Below are positions 62,471 to 64,000 of a stretch of DNA of 64,000 nt, piece by piece. Position 1 is the first letter of the stretch. Each line of letters starts with the position of its first letter. Both the position numbers and the translations under genes were made by a program. The notes beneath the pieces were generated by a model. It was not told the DNA's origin and searched no databases. It saw nothing but the letters and a program-made list of their open reading frames with translations. The stretch comes from Nymphaea colorata (taxonomy: Eukaryota > Streptophyta > Magnoliopsida > Nymphaeales > Nymphaeaceae): the NCBI RefSeq assembly GCF_008831285.2, contig NC_045143.1, positions 16,342,464 to 16,406,463 on the forward strand, given 5' to 3'.

Positions 62471-63862
62471 GAAGCCCGAAGGTGGTCTTTCCCGTGAATT
62501 TTCTCAGGAAACCTAAGGACACGCAAACGCGAACTCAGATTTGAGATCACACGGTTTTTGATATTTCTAGTTCTGCCCTTTCAAGCCGGGCCATTTGCAG
62601 ATGGTTCACAAGACGGCTTGAGCTCACGATATTACGACGTTTAAAATTGTTCCTTTCCTTAAAAAAATATTTAAAAACTTGTTTACATTTTAGGAATTTT
62701 GATTCAACCACCTATCTTTTGTAACGTTAATTACCCCTCAATTCAAGTCGCTACATTTAAAATTGTTATATGAACATGTTTCCTTCGAAAATCATGCATA
62801 TTTTACTCGGTTTTTTATCCCCATTCACATATGATTGCTTTATTGACAAGCGAATGAGAAACGCAAAAGGTTAATAAAGGTTCTGGGTTCTGATTGAGTG
62901 AGCCGTTTGTGACCTTCCGGTTAGTTGTAGATTAAATTGAATTTGGAATTGGATTAGATGTTAAAAAATTGCAAAATGAAATCCCAAGGCTTCCATGCAA
63001 AACCATTTGAAGACCTCACAGGCCACTTCAAAGGGAAAAACTAGGCTGTACTAAAAGGTGATTAGGACATTGGCTCATTTTCTGCTGTAATCATGAAAGT
63101 GGAACTTAATTGATAACATAACATTTTTCTTTGACATACAAAAAATGATTGTTCCTTCAATTACCCTTTTAAGTTATATAGAATTCAGTACATAAATGAA
63201 AAATATGTATGTATTATTCAATAGAGTCATACTTTTTATAAAGATATAAATTTTGTAATTTCTTCTATGTTATACAAAAATTATAGTACACTAAAGGTTT
63301 ATACTTTTATAAAGATATATAATTTTGTATTCAATGTATATATTTGTTTTAATGTTAACTTAGGGGAAACCGTTTTCAGCATAAAACTCTCAATGTCATA
63401 TTCTGATGCTTCCAAGGTTTTGACGTACTACGAGATCAAAGTAAATTTAAGGTATATTCATCAACTCGAATGGCACATTTGCCATCATTTGCATTATGCT
63501 TCCAGGGTTTTGACTTGGTATAAGACTTGAGTGTATTTAAAGTATACTTTTCAACTCAAATATGTGACATATATGGTTTCTTACTTTATATTTCCTGAAT
63601 TTTGATTGCATCTATTCTGCGATAACTTGTGCTATTAGAGGCGTTCGATGGGCTGAGAAGAAGATGTTTAGTGGAGATAATCTTCATGCTTCCAAGGGGT
63701 CATTTTGGTAGACCAACTGTAACAGGTCACAAAATTTTCTTATTTAAAGTTTTCATTTCTTAATCAGCATTGGTCATGTATTATTCAGCTTCTGGTTGGT
63801 AATGGAGGCTTCCTTACGGTAGGGAGAGTGTGCTGATGGAAATGGCATTACCGTTGCACATA
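62471..63862. other. Intergenic, AT-rich, right end of window
   Basis: No gene recognised. Between about 63405 and 63570 a block (ATGCTTCCA, GGTTTTGAC ... TCAACTC) occurs twice in diverged form. Just before it, TTTATAAAGATATA is also duplicated (63236 and 63306). Confidence 0.35.
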
Positions 63863-64000
63863 GCAGTTAGTGCACATGAGGCAATCAAGATCACCAATTC
63901 CTGCGTGCTTGAAGCAGCAGTTAGTGCACATGAGACAAACGTGATCACCAATTCCTGCGTGTTTGAAGCAGCAGTTAGTGCATAATCATGGTCAGCAATT
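63863..64000. repeat. 54-bp tandem repeat running off the window end
   Basis: Units beginning GCAGTTAGTGCACATGAG start at 63863, 63917 and 63971; the third diverges and is cut by the window edge. The copies carry a few substitutions each. Confidence 0.9.

Overview
This is AT-rich nuclear DNA from a flowering plant. Evidence: GT-AG introns of roughly 80 to 2500 bases, CT-rich 5' leaders, dispersed transposon debris, and genes with clear land-plant relatives (PLS-class PPR, reticulon-like B, ProT, OFUT). There is no operon structure and no organelle, bacterial or viral gene content. I cannot name the species. All exon models were built by eye from splice signals, frame continuity and remembered family sequences; no alignment or search was run.

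Layout. 249-502 (-): broken PCNA fragment. 1866-4757 (-): intronless PPR RNA-editing-type protein. 6529-9769 (-): reticulon-like protein, 4 exons, one GC-AG intron. 9.8-16 kb: gene-poor, with a MITE-like element and a decayed LINE. 16097-16934 (-): ribosomal protein eL33/L35a, 4 exons. 19418-22673 (+): SSUH2-like Cys-rich protein, 7 exons. 22.7-31.2 kb: gene-poor, with minisatellite and element debris. 31256-35024 (+): O-fucosyltransferase family protein, 8 exons. 38156-38371 (+): Yos1/IER3IP1-like protein with an apparent C-terminal frameshift. 40783-41439 (-): SOUL heme-binding protein. 42743-50316 (-): proline transporter, 7 exons. 54630-55631 (-): legume-lectin-domain membrane protein without a kinase. 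57303-61871 (-): mitochondrial TIM10, 5 tiny exons. The window ends in a 54-bp tandem repeat.

The ten genes are unrelated in function (organelle RNA processing, ER shaping, translation, glycosylation, ER-Golgi transport, heme binding, amino-acid transport, surface lectin, mitochondrial import). They look like an ordinary chromosomal neighbourhood, not a cluster. Total exon length divides by three in every multi-exon model, and the predicted sizes (210, 112, 462, 572, 449 and 84 aa) fit their families where I know the usual length.

I found no convincing undescribed system. The observations most worth checking are the Yos1 frameshift, the PCNA fragment, the GC-AG reticulon intron, palindromic minisatellites upstream of SSUH2, an inverted-repeat insertion inside TIM10 intron 3, and an unidentified exon-like ORF at 37352-37516.
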